From: Streptomyces changanensis
GTDB taxonomy: Bacteria > Actinomycetota > Actinomycetes > Streptomycetales > Streptomycetaceae
Assembly: GCF_024600715.1 (NCBI RefSeq)
Contig: NZ_CP102332.1
Location: 6,262,001-6,326,000, forward strand
DNA length: 64,000 nucleotides
Direction: 5' to 3'
This document shows positions 40,572-49,511 of the stretch, one piece after another. The first letter of the stretch is position 1; every line of letters starts with the position of its first letter. The position numbers and the translations under genes were made by a program. The notes beneath the pieces were generated by a model that saw only the letters and a program-made list of their open reading frames with translations, had not been told where the DNA came from and ran no database searches.

Positions 40572-42013
40572 GGGGAAAGCCCGTGGCCCGTACCAGCCAC
40601 CGCACGTCCAGCGACGGACCCGAGCGGTCCGACGGCCCGGCCCGACCCGGCCCCGACGGGCCGGGGCCCGCCCGGCCGGGCGCCACCGCCGTCGCCCCCA
40701 TGGCGCCCGGACGGCTGCCCGTCCTCGGCCACGCCCTCCAACTGTGGCGCGGCCCCATCGCCTTCCTCGAATCGCTGCGCCCCGCCGGGGCCGTCGTCCG
40801 CGTCGACCTCGGCGGCTGGCCCCTGCACGTCCTCACGGACCCCGACCTCATCCACACCGTCCTCGTCGGCGAGGCGCAGGACTACGGGCGCGGCCGGATC
40901 TTCGAGAAGCTCCGCCCCCTCTTCGGCAACGGCATCGCCACCACCGACGGGGCGTTCCACCGCAAGCAACGCCGGCTCATGCAGCCGGCGTTCCAACGCA
41001 ACCGCATCAGCCGGTACGCGGAGCTGATGTGCCGCGAGGCGGACGCCATGGCCTCCTCCTGGTCCGCGGGCACGGAGGTCCGCGTCGACCGCGAGATGCG
41101 CCGGTTCGCGCTCTCCGCCGTCGCCGGCATGATCTTCTCCGGGGACGTCGACCAGCCCGCCGTGCGGGAGGTGCACCGGTCGTTCCCGATCATCCTGGAG
41201 GGCATGCTCGTCCGCACGGTCATGCCCAAGGCGTTCGACCGGCTCCCCATCCCCCTCAACCGGCGCTTCGACGGGGCCGCCACCCGCCTGCGCGCCATCA
41301 TCGACGAGGTCGTCGCCGAGTACGGTCCCGAGGACCGCGGCCAAGACGACCTCATCTCGCTGCTGCTCTCCAGCACCGACGCCGAGACGGGCGAGACGAT
41401 GAGCGCCGAGCAGGTGCGCGACGAACTCATCACCATCCTGTTCGGCGGCACCGAGACGGCCTCCACCACCCTGTCGTGGATCTTCCACGAACTGGCCCGC
41501 CACCCCGACGTGGAGAAGCGCGTCCACGCCGAGGTCGACGCCGTCGTCGGTGACCGCCCCGTGCGCCCCGACGACCTCGCCGCCCTGACGTACACCCGGA
41601 GCGTCTTCGAGGAGTCGCTGCGGCTCCACTCGCCGCTGCTCTTCACCCGCCGCACGCTCACCCCGGTCACCCTCGGCGGCGTGGCCATCCCCGCCGGGGC
41701 CGAGATCGCGTACAGCCCCTACGCGCTCCACCGCGACCCCGCGCTGTTCCGCGACCCGACCACGTTCGACGCCGACCGCTGGAGCGACGCCGACCCCTCG
41801 CGGCTGCCGCGCCTCAACAGCTTCATCCCCTTCGGCGCGGGCCAGCACAAGTGCATCGGCGACGCCTTCGCCGTCGCGGAGATCCTCAGCGCGGTCGCGA
41901 GCGTGGCCTCGCGGTGGCGTCTGGCCCCGGTCCCCGGCAGCGTCGTGAAGGAGGTCCCCGCCGGCATCCCCCTGCCCGACGCGCTCCCCATGGTGCCCGT
42001 ACCGCGGCGCTGA
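40568..42013 (+). CDS. cytochrome P450
   Basis: The 481-residue P450 has all hallmarks. These are the I-helix oxygen-binding segment FGGTETAST (G293-T297), the ExxR pair E349/R352 (EESLRLHS), and the haem loop FGAGQHKCIGD with Cys429 as thiolate ligand. A Pro/Gly/Ala-rich N-terminal 45 residues contains no membrane anchor. ATG 40568 overlaps the terpene synthase stop; GTG 40583 is an alternative start. It is most likely the tailoring oxygenase for the terpene made by the preceding enzyme. Ferredoxin partners must come from elsewhere. Confidence 0.93.
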   Translation: MRGKPVARTSHRTSSDGPERSDGPARPGPDGPGPARPGATAVAPMAPGRLPVLGHALQLWRGPIAFLESLRPAGAVVRVDLGGWPLHVLTDPDLIHTVLVGEAQDYGRGRIFEKLRPLFGNGIATTDGAFHRKQRRLMQPAFQRNRISRYAELMCREADAMASSWSAGTEVRVDREMRRFALSAVAGMIFSGDVDQPAVREVHRSFPIILEGMLVRTVMPKAFDRLPIPLNRRFDGAATRLRAIIDEVVAEYGPEDRGQDDLISLLLSSTDAETGETMSAEQVRDELITILFGGTETASTTLSWIFHELARHPDVEKRVHAEVDAVVGDRPVRPDDLAALTYTRSVFEESLRLHSPLLFTRRTLTPVTLGGVAIPAGAEIAYSPYALHRDPALFRDPTTFDADRWSDADPSRLPRLNSFIPFGAGQHKCIGDAFAVAEILSAVASVASRWRLAPVPGSVVKEVPAGIPLPDALPMVPVPRR

Positions 42014-42156
42014 CGCGCCCTCCCTGAGCAAGGGTCAGCGGAGAATACACCGCCGACCCCGATCGAGTGGCGATGTTCCGGAAAGAAGGGCCATCGGCCG
42101 TAACAACCCGTCGCCTTGCCCTTACACTCGGCCGCACGTGCTGGAGGGGGCAAGTG

Positions 42157-45072
42157 ATGACAACGGCCGGAGAACAGCAGGAACGGGACACCGCGCCGCT
42201 CCTGGAAGCGCCACTGCTGGAGCGGGATTCGGAGCTCCGCGCGATCCGGCGTGCGCTGGACGGTCTGTGCGGCACGTCGGCCGCCGGGGCGCACACCACG
42301 CGGCAGGGCGGCGTCCTCGCGTTCGCCGGGCCGGCGGGACTCGGGAAGACCACGCTCCTCACCCAGCTCCGCCACCTCGCCGCCGAACGCGGCTGCACGG
42401 TGCTGTCGGCGCGCGGCGGCGAGCAGGAGCGGCAGGTGCCGTTCCACGTGATGCGCCAGCTGATCCAGCCGGTCTTCGCCGCCATGGCGGAGGAGGAGCG
42501 GCGCCAGATCCTCGGCGACTGGTACGACATCGTGGCGCCCGCCACCGGTCTGTCCGCGCCGAAGGCCGGCGCCAACCCCGACCCGCAGGGCGTCCGCGAC
42601 GGACTGGACTGGGTGATCACCAACCTCTCCGTCCGCAGCGGCCCCGTCGTCCTCGTCCTCGACGACGCGCACTGGGCCGACTCCGAGTCGCTGGCCTGGC
42701 TCACCGCCTTCGCCGTCCGCGCGGAGGAGCTGGGCATGCTCATCGTCGTCGCCTGCCGCCCCGACGAGCTGCCGCCCGACGCCGTCCCCCTGCACACCCT
42801 CGCCCAGCGCCACGGCTCCCGCTCGCACGAACTGGCCCCGCTCACCTCCGGCGCGGTGGCGCGGATCGTCCGCTCCGCCCTCGGGGAGGGCGCGGACGAG
42901 CTGTTCTGCCGCGAGTGCTGGGCGATCACCGGCGGGAACCCCTTCGAGGTCGTCGAGCTCGCCGCGAAGGGCCGCGACCGCGGCCTCGCGCCGCGGGAGG
43001 AGAACATCCCCCAGCTCCGCGACCTCGCCTCGGCCGTCAAGGGCAGCGGGCTCATAGAACGGCTCGAACAGCTCGGCCCGTCCGCCGTCCGGCTCGCCTG
43101 GGCCGCCGCGGTCGTCGGCACCGGCGTGCCGACCACCGTCGTCGGTACCGTCGCCGCGCTCGGCACGGCCCAGCTGGACGACGCCGTCGAGCAGCTCCAG
43201 GCGGCCCGCATCCTGACCGTGCTGCCGAGCCTGCGCCACGAGCGGGTCGTGGAGTTCTACCACCCGCTCATCGCCACCGCCGTGTACCGGTCGATTCCGC
43301 CGGGCGTCCGCGTCGGCATGCACGGCGTCGCCGCACAGGCCCTCGTCGACGAGGGGCTCGGCGCCGCGGCAGCCGCCCGCCACATGCTGGAGATGCACCC
43401 CGAGGGTGACCCGTGGGTGGTCCAGCAGCTGCGCCACGCCGCCCGCGACAGCTTCTCCGCCGGCGCGCCCGACGCCGCACGCCGCTACCTCGCCCGCGCG
43501 CTGCGCGAACCGCCGGACGTCGAGGACCGCGCCCTGGTCCTGTTCGAGCTCGGCTCCGCCAACCTCCCGCACGAGCCGGCCACCACCGTCAACCAGCTGC
43601 GCGCCGCGCTGGAGGAACCCAAGATCGAGCAGGAGCTGCGCGAGGCCGTCACCTACCGGCTCGCCCAGGCCCTCGCCCACACGGGTCAGATGCAGCAGGC
43701 CACCGAACTCCTCACCGAGGAGGCCCGCCGCACCACCAGCTCCCGCACCCGACTGCGCATGCAGGCCGAGCAGTTCAAGTGGAACGCCGTGCACGTCGAC
43801 GAACACGACTCGACGGGCCGCTCCCGCCTGCTGACCACGTTCGCCAAGCGCCTCACCGGACGCGACCTCGCCGAGCGGCACATCCTCGGCCTGCGCGCCT
43901 GGGACGTCGTGATGCGCGCCGAGCCCGCGGCCCATTCCCTGGACTACGCCGAGCAGGCGCTGCGCGGCGGCATGAGCTGGACCGATTAGGACTTCGGGTT
44001 CGAGGTACCGGCCGTCGTCGCGCTCACCCTGATGTACTGCGACCAGCCCGGCCGCGCCGAGGAGCTCTTCCACGACGGCATCGCCGAGTTCGAGGCGAAG
44101 GGCTGGCGCGGCGCCCACCTCTCCTTCGCCTACACCCTGCTCGGCTACATCCGCTTCCGGCGCGGCCGGCTCGCGGAGGCCGAGGACTTCGTCCGCAGCG
44201 GTCTGCAGATCGCCGACCGCGTCGGGCACGGCATCCCCGCGCAGTGGTACGCCGTCGGCATCCTCATCGAGACGCTCCTCGCCCGGGGCCGCGCCGACGA
44301 GGCCCAGCGGGTCGCCGCCCGGTACCGCTTCGGCGCCGACTTCCCCAAGGTCGTGGTCTATCCCGATCCGCAGGCCGTCTGGGGCAAGCTGCTGCTGGCC
44401 CGCGGCAGGACCGACGAGGCCGTCCAGCAACTCACCGCAGCCGGCCGGCGACTGGAGCGGCGAGGCACCCGCAACCCCGCGTGGAGCCCCTGGCAGCTCG
44501 ACCTGGCCCTCGCCCTCGCCGACCGCCACCCGGAGGAGGCCCGGAAGAACGCCGACGCGGCGGTGGCCCGCGCCCGCGCGTTCGGCACGGCCAGCGCCGT
44601 CGGTCAGGCCCTGCGCGTCGCCGCGGCGATCAGCGAGCCGATCAACGGCGTCGCCCTCCTGGGCGAGGCCGTCGACCACCTCGAACAGTCGCCGGCGGCG
44701 TACGAGCTGGCGCACGCCCTCATCGACCACGGCACCGCGCTGCGCGCCCTCGGCAGCCTCGACCTCGCCGCCCAGCAGCTCTACCGCGGCATGGAGACCG
44801 CCGTCGCCTGCGGCGCGGACTCGCTCGCCGCCCGGGCCCGCGGCCAGCTCGCCGCGGCCGGACTGAGGCCCCGGCGTCCGCTCCCCGCCGAACGCGACAC
44901 CCTCACGATCCTGGAGGAGGCCGCCGCCCGGCACGCCGCCGAGGGTCTGGACAACACCGCCATAGCCGACCGGATGGGCAGCGACGAACAGTCCGTCTCG
45001 GAGCTGCTGTCGGCCGTGTTCACCAAGCTCGGCACCGACCGGCTCGGCCTGTGCCGCGCCCTCGGCCACTGA
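42157..45072 (+). pseudogene. LuxR/LAL-family regulator gene interrupted by an in-frame TAG
   Basis: One continuous frame encodes a LAL regulator of about 970 residues but has TAG at 43987-43989. The first part (610 residues) has Walker A GPAGLGKTT, Walker B VLVLDDAHWADSESLAWL and helical repeats. The second part continues the same TPR-like helices (VALTLMYCDQPGRAEELF) and ends in a LuxR-type helix-turn-helix (EGLDNTAIADRM, AVFTKLGTDR). Without read-through the DNA-binding domain is lost. The stop could be a single change from GAG, CAG, AAG or TGG, or a sequencing error. ATG 42157 (or GTG 42154) follows GGAGGGG. By position it would regulate the terpene/P450 operon. Confidence 0.8.
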
Positions 45073-45093
45073 CCCCACCCGCCAGGTGGCGGA

Positions 45094-45126
45094 CCGGCCG
45101 CCCGGGGCGACACCCCGGGCGGCCGG
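45094..45126. terminator. bidirectional terminator
   Basis: Perfect 14-bp arms (45094-45107 and 45113-45126) with a five-base loop lie between the convergent LAL and methyltransferase genes. Confidence 0.8.
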
Positions 45127-45131
45127 GCCCG

Positions 45132-45941
45132 TCAGGGGACGGCCGGATCCGGCTCCGGGCCCGTGACGCGCAGCTTCGACTGGCCGTGCGGCAGGAGCTC
45201 CCAGTCGTCCATGAACCGCGCCCGCAGACCGTGCTTGCGGGCCAGGCCCACCAGTGTCTCGGTCCGGTAGTAGAAGTCCTCCCGCAGCACCTGGTGTTCC
45301 CTGCCCTCGGTCCGGTCGAAGGTGAAGTCGAAGAAGCCGCCCGGCGCCAGCACCCGCCCCACGTGCGCCAGGCACTCGTCGATGACCTCCAGCGGCGAGT
45401 GCGAGAACACGCTGTGCGCGTGCACCACCGTGAAGTGGGCGTCCGGCAGGAAGTCCAGCGTCAGGTCGTCGACCGGCGTCAGGTACGGCATCCGGTCCTG
45501 CAGCCCGTACCGCACCAGCGTCCGCTTCGCCTCGATCAGGATGTCCGGGGAGATGTCGATGCCGTAGTAGTGGCCCGGCTCCAGGTGCCGGATGAAGCGC
45601 CAGCCCGCCCGGAGGTTGCCGCACCCGATCTCCAGCATCCGGTCCTCGGGCCGCAGTCCGTGCCCGACCAGGTAGTCGAACTGCATCCGGCCGATCGCCA
45701 GCCACCGTTCGCGCGACGGCGCCCCGCCCACGGCCGCCTCCGGGCTGCGGGCCGTGTCGCTCGCCATCACCCCCCGGTAGTAGGCGACGTGATCGCCGCG
45801 GCTGCGCAGCCGCAGCCACAGGTCACGCCCGGCGCGCCGCACGTATGGGACGACCCGCTCCGGGTGCCGCACCGCGTAGCGCACCTTGTACCCGGGCCTC
45901 GACCGGTCCGTCCACGACCGCGAGAACGGACTTGGCGGCAT
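45132..45941 (-). CDS. class I SAM-dependent methyltransferase
   Basis: The 269-residue enzyme starts at ATG 45941 behind AGGAGGG. The N-terminal 70 residues are basic (YKVRYAVRHPERVVPYVRR). The SAM-binding Rossmann domain has motif I MLEIGCGNLRAGWRF, acidic residue after strand 2 (YYGIDISPDIL), and motif IV VVHAHSVFSHSPLEVID. The FSH and FDFTFDRTEGRE segments resemble glycosyltransferase-associated or surface-polysaccharide methyltransferases. The substrate is unknown. It is not of the PIMT/isoaspartyl type, so it is not a graspetide partner. Confidence 0.88.
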   Translation of the reverse strand: MPPSPFSRSWTDRSRPGYKVRYAVRHPERVVPYVRRAGRDLWLRLRSRGDHVAYYRGVMASDTARSPEAAVGGAPSRERWLAIGRMQFDYLVGHGLRPEDRMLEIGCGNLRAGWRFIRHLEPGHYYGIDISPDILIEAKRTLVRYGLQDRMPYLTPVDDLTLDFLPDAHFTVVHAHSVFSHSPLEVIDECLAHVGRVLAPGGFFDFTFDRTEGREHQVLREDFYYRTETLVGLARKHGLRARFMDDWELLPHGQSKLRVTGPEPDPAVP

Positions 45942-46074
45942 GGCGCCCTCCTGATGTGTGCACGTGTGGATGGTTGCCGGTCCACCGTGCACCCGGTGCG
46001 GGCGGGGCGCCCGGCGCACCACCCGTCCGGGCGCGACGGCACCCGCACGGGGGGCGTCGACTACTCCGTCCGTG

Positions 46075-46926
46075 TCACCGGCGGGCGGCGCGCCCCGGCC
46101 GGGCCGTCCAGTGCGCCGGGCGGGTCAGCGCGTCGGGGATCCTCGTCGCCCCGTCGCCCCGGGCGGCGTTCAGCTGCGCCTGGGTGAGGAACAGGGCGCC
46201 CGTCAGGTCCGCGCCCGACAGATCGGCGTCGCGCAGGTCGGCGCCGATGAAGTCCGCCCGGCGCAGGTCGGCGCCCGTGAGGTCGGCGGCGATCAGGTAG
46301 GCGCCGCGCAGGCTCGCACCGCGCAACCGGGCGCCCCGCAAGCGGGCGCCCATCAGGTCCGCGCCCCGGTGGTCCCTGCGCCGCCCCGGCACCTCCGCGC
46401 GGGCGAGCTCGCCGGCACGCAGCAGCAGCACGTTGACCTCGGCGCGCAGCGCCCCCACGTCGAGGGCCGACAGCTCGTCGGCGCCGCCGCGGCTCAGCGC
46501 GTCGATCCGGTCGTGCAGCCGGCTCAGCTCCGGGTGGACGGGCCGGGCGGCCGGCAGGTCCAGCGCCTCCGCCGCGTACCGCAGCAGCTCGTGCAGCTGC
46601 CGCACCACCGGGAACACCGCGAACATCGTGCGGGCCGTGTCCGGTTCGGCCCGCCAGTCGCGGCCGCCGAACGTCACCTGCGACACCTTCTGCCCGGCCC
46701 CCAGGCAGTCGAAGACGGTGCAGCCGGTGTACCCGCTCTCCCGCAGCCGGGTGTGGATGCCGCAGCGGAAGTCGTCCCGGAGGTTGCCGCAGGGCGTGCC
46801 GGCGGGCTTGTCGGCGGCGAAGTCGGCGGAGCGGGCGAAGGGCAGGGCCACGCAGCAGAGCCCGAAGCAGTTCGCGCAGTCGGCCTTCAGGTCGGGGCGG
46901 TCGGTGTGCGGGATGTGCGACGGCAC
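46075..46926 (-). CDS. Cys-cluster plus pentapeptide-repeat protein
   Basis: The 283-residue protein (GTG 46926) joins two modules. Residues 15-75 carry a YkgJ-like cysteine cluster (CANCFGLCCVALPF, then GTPCGNL, FRCGIH, GCTVFDCLG), probably a zinc or iron-sulfur site. A helical middle (about 95-180) includes LDVGALRAEVNVLLLRAGE. Residues 188-250 form pentapeptide repeats (GADLMGARLRGARLRGASLR, DLTGADLRRADF) that fold as a right-handed beta-helix. Such repeats can mimic DNA or mediate binding. No partner is obvious; the start lies next to an octanucleotide repeat. Confidence 0.85.
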   Translation of the reverse strand: MPSHIPHTDRPDLKADCANCFGLCCVALPFARSADFAADKPAGTPCGNLRDDFRCGIHTRLRESGYTGCTVFDCLGAGQKVSQVTFGGRDWRAEPDTARTMFAVFPVVRQLHELLRYAAEALDLPAARPVHPELSRLHDRIDALSRGGADELSALDVGALRAEVNVLLLRAGELARAEVPGRRRDHRGADLMGARLRGARLRGASLRGAYLIAADLTGADLRRADFIGADLRDADLSGADLTGALFLTQAQLNAARGDGATRIPDALTRPAHWTARPGRAARR

Positions 46927-46942
46927 GACGGTGGTTCTCCAA

Positions 46943-46990
46943 CGGGTGTGCGGGTGTGCGGGCGTGCGGGTGTGCGGGTGTGCGGGTGCG
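46943..46990. repeat. octanucleotide tandem repeat, six copies
   Basis: The unit cgggtgtg is repeated six times with two single-base variants. It begins 16 bases upstream of the GTG start of the pentapeptide-repeat gene, where its promoter or leader should be. An 8-bp array at this position can change promoter spacing by slippage. Confidence 0.85.
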
Positions 46991-47123
46991 GGGCCGAGCC
47001 GTGGCCCCGGGTGCGGGCCGCGGTCGGCGCGGTGGGCGGACGTACGTGCTCATTGTCCCTCCTCTGAGCAGGGGCCCGTTCGGTAACGTAGAGCCATGCC
47101 ACGGTTACACGGGGGTGAGTGAC

Positions 47124-48002
47124 GTGGGCGTGATCGCCGGCGAGGAGCGCCACCCCGGGACACTGCCCGTCCAGCACATGGGAGCCGGGGACCACGCGTT
47201 CCTCTGCTACGACCGGGAGACCCCCGGCTGGGACGTCCTCACGGCCTTCGTGTGGGCGGGACTGGCGCGGGGGGAGAAGGTCATCGTGTTCGGACCCCCG
47301 CACCTGAGCGAGACGCAGCTGCGGACGCGGCTGCGCGACGCGCCCGGCCCGCTCGTCGCCACCGGCTTCGAGAGCGCGCAGCTGGAGATGAGCAGCATGC
47401 GCGAACTGATCCTGCCCGCACCGAGGTTCACCGCCGATCGCCAGTGGCAGCGGATCACCGAGGAGGTCGGCGCCGCCCGCGCCGAGGGGTACCGCGGACT
47501 GCGCACGTACATCGACATGGGCTGGGTCGCGGACCTCGGGGCGGACCTCGACCTGATGGTGGACCGCGAGCGCCGGGCCGGCCACCTCTTCGCCGACGGG
47601 TTCTACAGCGAGGTCTGCGCCTACGAACGCGACCGCTTCCCCGCGCCGGTCCTGGAGGCGATGTGCCGGGCCCACCCCCGCAACCTCCTCCCGGCGCTGG
47701 GCCGGTTGCGCTGCCCGTACGGCGAGGGCGTCCTGCGCGTCATCGGCGACGCGGACAGCGCCACGTACGACTGCTTCCGGCGGGCCGTGGACGGCGCCCT
47801 GCGGGGCCTCCCGCGGGGCCGGCCCGCCACGGTCGACCTGCGGCGCACCGGCTACCTCGGCCCCGAGTGCGCGGCCGAGCTCGTCCGCGCCCTCACCGGC
47901 CCGCCGGCGCTCCGGTCCGTCCGGGTCCGCTGCTCGCCGGGGCACGCCCTGCTGCTGCGGCGTCTGGGCGCGGACCCGGCAGTCCTGGACACGACGGGAT
48001 AG
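47124..48002 (+). CDS. MEDS-domain sensor protein with STAS-like tail
   Basis: The 292-residue protein has an N-terminal MEDS (DcmR-type sensory) domain: HMGAGDHAFLCYD, VLTAFVWAGLARGEKVIVFG and YIDMGWVADL. A C-terminal segment of about 80 residues (GRPATVDLRRTGYLGPECAA) resembles a STAS anti-anti-sigma domain. GTG 47124 is chosen because GGGGGTGA lies five bases upstream; GTG 47115 is the alternative. An anti-sigma-type ATPase follows four bases downstream, which fits a partner-switching pair. The signal sensed is unknown. From memory, MEDS domains are proposed to bind small hydrocarbon-derived ligands. Confidence 0.85.
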   Translation: MGVIAGEERHPGTLPVQHMGAGDHAFLCYDRETPGWDVLTAFVWAGLARGEKVIVFGPPHLSETQLRTRLRDAPGPLVATGFESAQLEMSSMRELILPAPRFTADRQWQRITEEVGAARAEGYRGLRTYIDMGWVADLGADLDLMVDRERRAGHLFADGFYSEVCAYERDRFPAPVLEAMCRAHPRNLLPALGRLRCPYGEGVLRVIGDADSATYDCFRRAVDGALRGLPRGRPATVDLRRTGYLGPECAAELVRALTGPPALRSVRVRCSPGHALLLRRLGADPAVLDTTG

Positions 48003-48006
48003 GCAG

Positions 48007-48450
48007 ATGGCGCTGGAAACGGCCGGGACGGTGCCCGGCAACGGAGAGGGAGCGGACATCCTGCTGCGGTGTCCGTTCGGCGGCTCGGACATCCCCCGGC
48101 TGCGGGTGCTCGTGGAGAGCCACGCGGCGCAGGCGGGCCTGCCGGAGCCGCGGCGTGGCGACTTCGTGGTGGCGGTGGACGCCGTCGTGGTCAACGCCGT
48201 GCGGCACGCGGGCGGTTCCGGGGTCCTGGTGCTCGCGCGGACCGCGCGGGAGCTGGAATGCCGGGTCTCGGACCGGGGGCCGGGGTTCACCGAGGACGTC
48301 ATCCCCGAGCTCGCTCCGGGGATCGGCGGCGCCTGCCCGGGCCGCGGGCTGTGGCTGACCCGGCTGATCACCGACCGGCTGACCGTCACCCCCGGCCCGG
48401 CCGGCGGCAGCACCGTCACCTTCGCGATGCGCCTGGGGGACGGCCGCTGA
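48007..48450 (+). CDS. RsbW-like anti-sigma regulatory ATPase
   Basis: The 147-residue GHKL-fold protein has the N-box VDAVVVNAVRHAGG and G1 box VSDRGPGF, with the G2-like GGACPGRGLWLTRLITDRL. This is the HATPase_c_2 group, anti-sigma/SpoIIAB-like serine kinases common in Streptomyces. It starts four bases after the MEDS/STAS gene and probably forms a switch with it, sequestering a sigma factor or phosphorylating a STAS partner. No sigma factor gene is adjacent. Confidence 0.88.
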   Translation: MALETAGTVPGNGEGADILLRCPFGGSDIPRLRVLVESHAAQAGLPEPRRGDFVVAVDAVVVNAVRHAGGSGVLVLARTARELECRVSDRGPGFTEDVIPELAPGIGGACPGRGLWLTRLITDRLTVTPGPAGGSTVTFAMRLGDGR

Positions 48451-48504
48451 CGGCCTCCCGGCCGGGGGCCGGGAGGCCGGGAGGCCGGGGGCCGGCCCCC
48501 GGCC
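48451..48504. terminator. pair of overlapping terminator hairpins
   Basis: A 13-bp stem with a 3-base loop (48451-48479) directly abuts the ATPase stop. It is followed by a perfect 22-base palindrome (48483-48504). Both lie between the convergent ATPase gene and the conservon. Confidence 0.75.
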
Positions 48505-48562
48505 GGGGCCAGGGGCTGGGCCCCCGGGAGACGGAGGATCAGGGGAGCGGGGGAGCGGACGG

Positions 48563-49159
48563 TCAGGAGGGCGCGGCGGACCGGGCCCGGTCGATCACCG
48601 TGTCGAGGAGGGACAGCAGCGTCGCGCGCACCTCGTCCCGGACGCGCGCGTCCAGCAGCAGGACGGGCGTCTCGGGGTCGCGCAGGCGCAGCGCCGCCCT
48701 GATCTCCCCGGCGGTGTACGGCTGCCGGCCGTGGAAGCAGTTCGCGCCGACGACGAACGGCAGACCGCGGCTCTCGAAGAAGTCGACCGCGGGGAAGCCC
48801 CGGTCGAGCCGCCGGGTGTCCACGAGGACGATCGCGCCGAGCGCCCCGTGCAGCAGGTCGTCCCACAGGAACCAGAAGCGCTCCTGGCCCGGCGTGCCGA
48901 ACAGGTACAGGACGACGCCCGCGTCGTCGAGCGTGATGCGGCCGAAGTCCATCGCCACGGTCGTCGCGGACTTGGCCTCGATGCCGTCGAGGTCGTCGAC
49001 GCCCACGCCGGCGGCGGTGAGGCGCTCCTCCGTGCGCAGCGGCTCGATCTCGGAGACCGCCTCGACCAGGGTGGTCTTGCCGACCCCGAAGCCGCCGGCG
49101 ACGAGGATCTTGACGGGGGCCGGCTCCTGGCCGCCGGGGGCGGTGTCACATCCGGGCAA
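48563..49159 (-). CDS. cvnD: conservon GTPase CvnD
   Basis: The 198-residue Ras-like GTPase is the output component of a conservon. The P-loop is GGFGVGKTT (about 22-30), the switch II region is LFGTPGQERFWFLWDDLL, and VLVDTRRLD and VVGANCFHG hold the later G-motif positions. It starts at TTG 49159 behind AGGGA, inside the end of cvnC (14-base overlap). CvnD is thought to work at the membrane with CvnA-C in a signalling complex analogous to eukaryotic G-protein systems. Confidence 0.93.
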   Translation of the reverse strand: MPGCDTAPGGQEPAPVKILVAGGFGVGKTTLVEAVSEIEPLRTEERLTAAGVGVDDLDGIEAKSATTVAMDFGRITLDDAGVVLYLFGTPGQERFWFLWDDLLHGALGAIVLVDTRRLDRGFPAVDFFESRGLPFVVGANCFHGRQPYTAGEIRAALRLRDPETPVLLLDARVRDEVRATLLSLLDTVIDRARSAAPS

Positions 49160-49511
49160 GGTTGTCCCTGATTCTCATGAGCAGGTGGACGTCGGTGGTC
49201 GCGGCCGCCTCCAGGGGCGGCCGGTGGTGGACGAGCCCGCGGTCCGCGAGCTCGCCGAGGAGCAGCGTCATCGGCGTCAGCCGCATCCCCATCCGGGCGG
49301 CGATCTCGGCGACCGCCCGCCCGGTCGGTGCCGGGCACAGGGCGAGGACGTGCCGCCACTCCGTGGGCAGCCCGTCGGGGGCGTCGCCGCCGACCGCCGC
49401 CGTGATGGTGGTGTCCATCGTCAGGGCGGTCCGCGGCGCGGCCGTACGGCCGTCGGTGACGGCGTACAGCCGCGGCCGGCGGCCGCCCCGGCGGTGCGGC
49501 TCGTCGGGCAT
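49146..49511 (-). CDS. cvnC: conservon DUF742 protein CvnC
   Basis: The 121-residue protein shows the DUF742 winged-helix pattern: RPRLYAVTDGRT at the N-terminus, RAVAEIAARMGMRLTPMTLL in the middle and a DNLARM-type end. Its ATG overlaps the cvnB stop (TAATG) by one base and its end overlaps cvnD by 14. It is a complete, tightly coupled conservon gene of standard length. Confidence 0.93.
   Translation of the reverse strand: MPDEPHRRGGRRPRLYAVTDGRTAAPRTALTMDTTITAAVGGDAPDGLPTEWRHVLALCPAPTGRAVAEIAARMGMRLTPMTLLLGELADRGLVHHRPPLEAAATTDVHLLMRIRDNLARM

Noticed and set aside
44032..45072. Second half of the LAL gene as an independent regulator starting at ATG 44032
   Set aside because: No ribosome site precedes it, and the helical repeats continue directly from the codons before the TAG. 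A broken single gene is the simpler reading.
41719..45819. Very long minus-strand frame opposite the P450 and LAL genes
   Set aside because: The coding signal and motifs are clearly on the plus strand; the mirror translation is repetitive and has no domains.
45132..45941. Methyltransferase as the missing graspetide partner
   Set aside because: It is 9 kb away, convergent with the LAL gene, and has a general class I Rossmann pattern rather than PIMT motifs.
46061..47053. Longer minus-strand frame covering the pentapeptide gene region
   Set aside because: It reads the octanucleotide repeat and a different frame from the Cys-cluster/pentapeptide protein, with only Arg/Pro-rich sequence.
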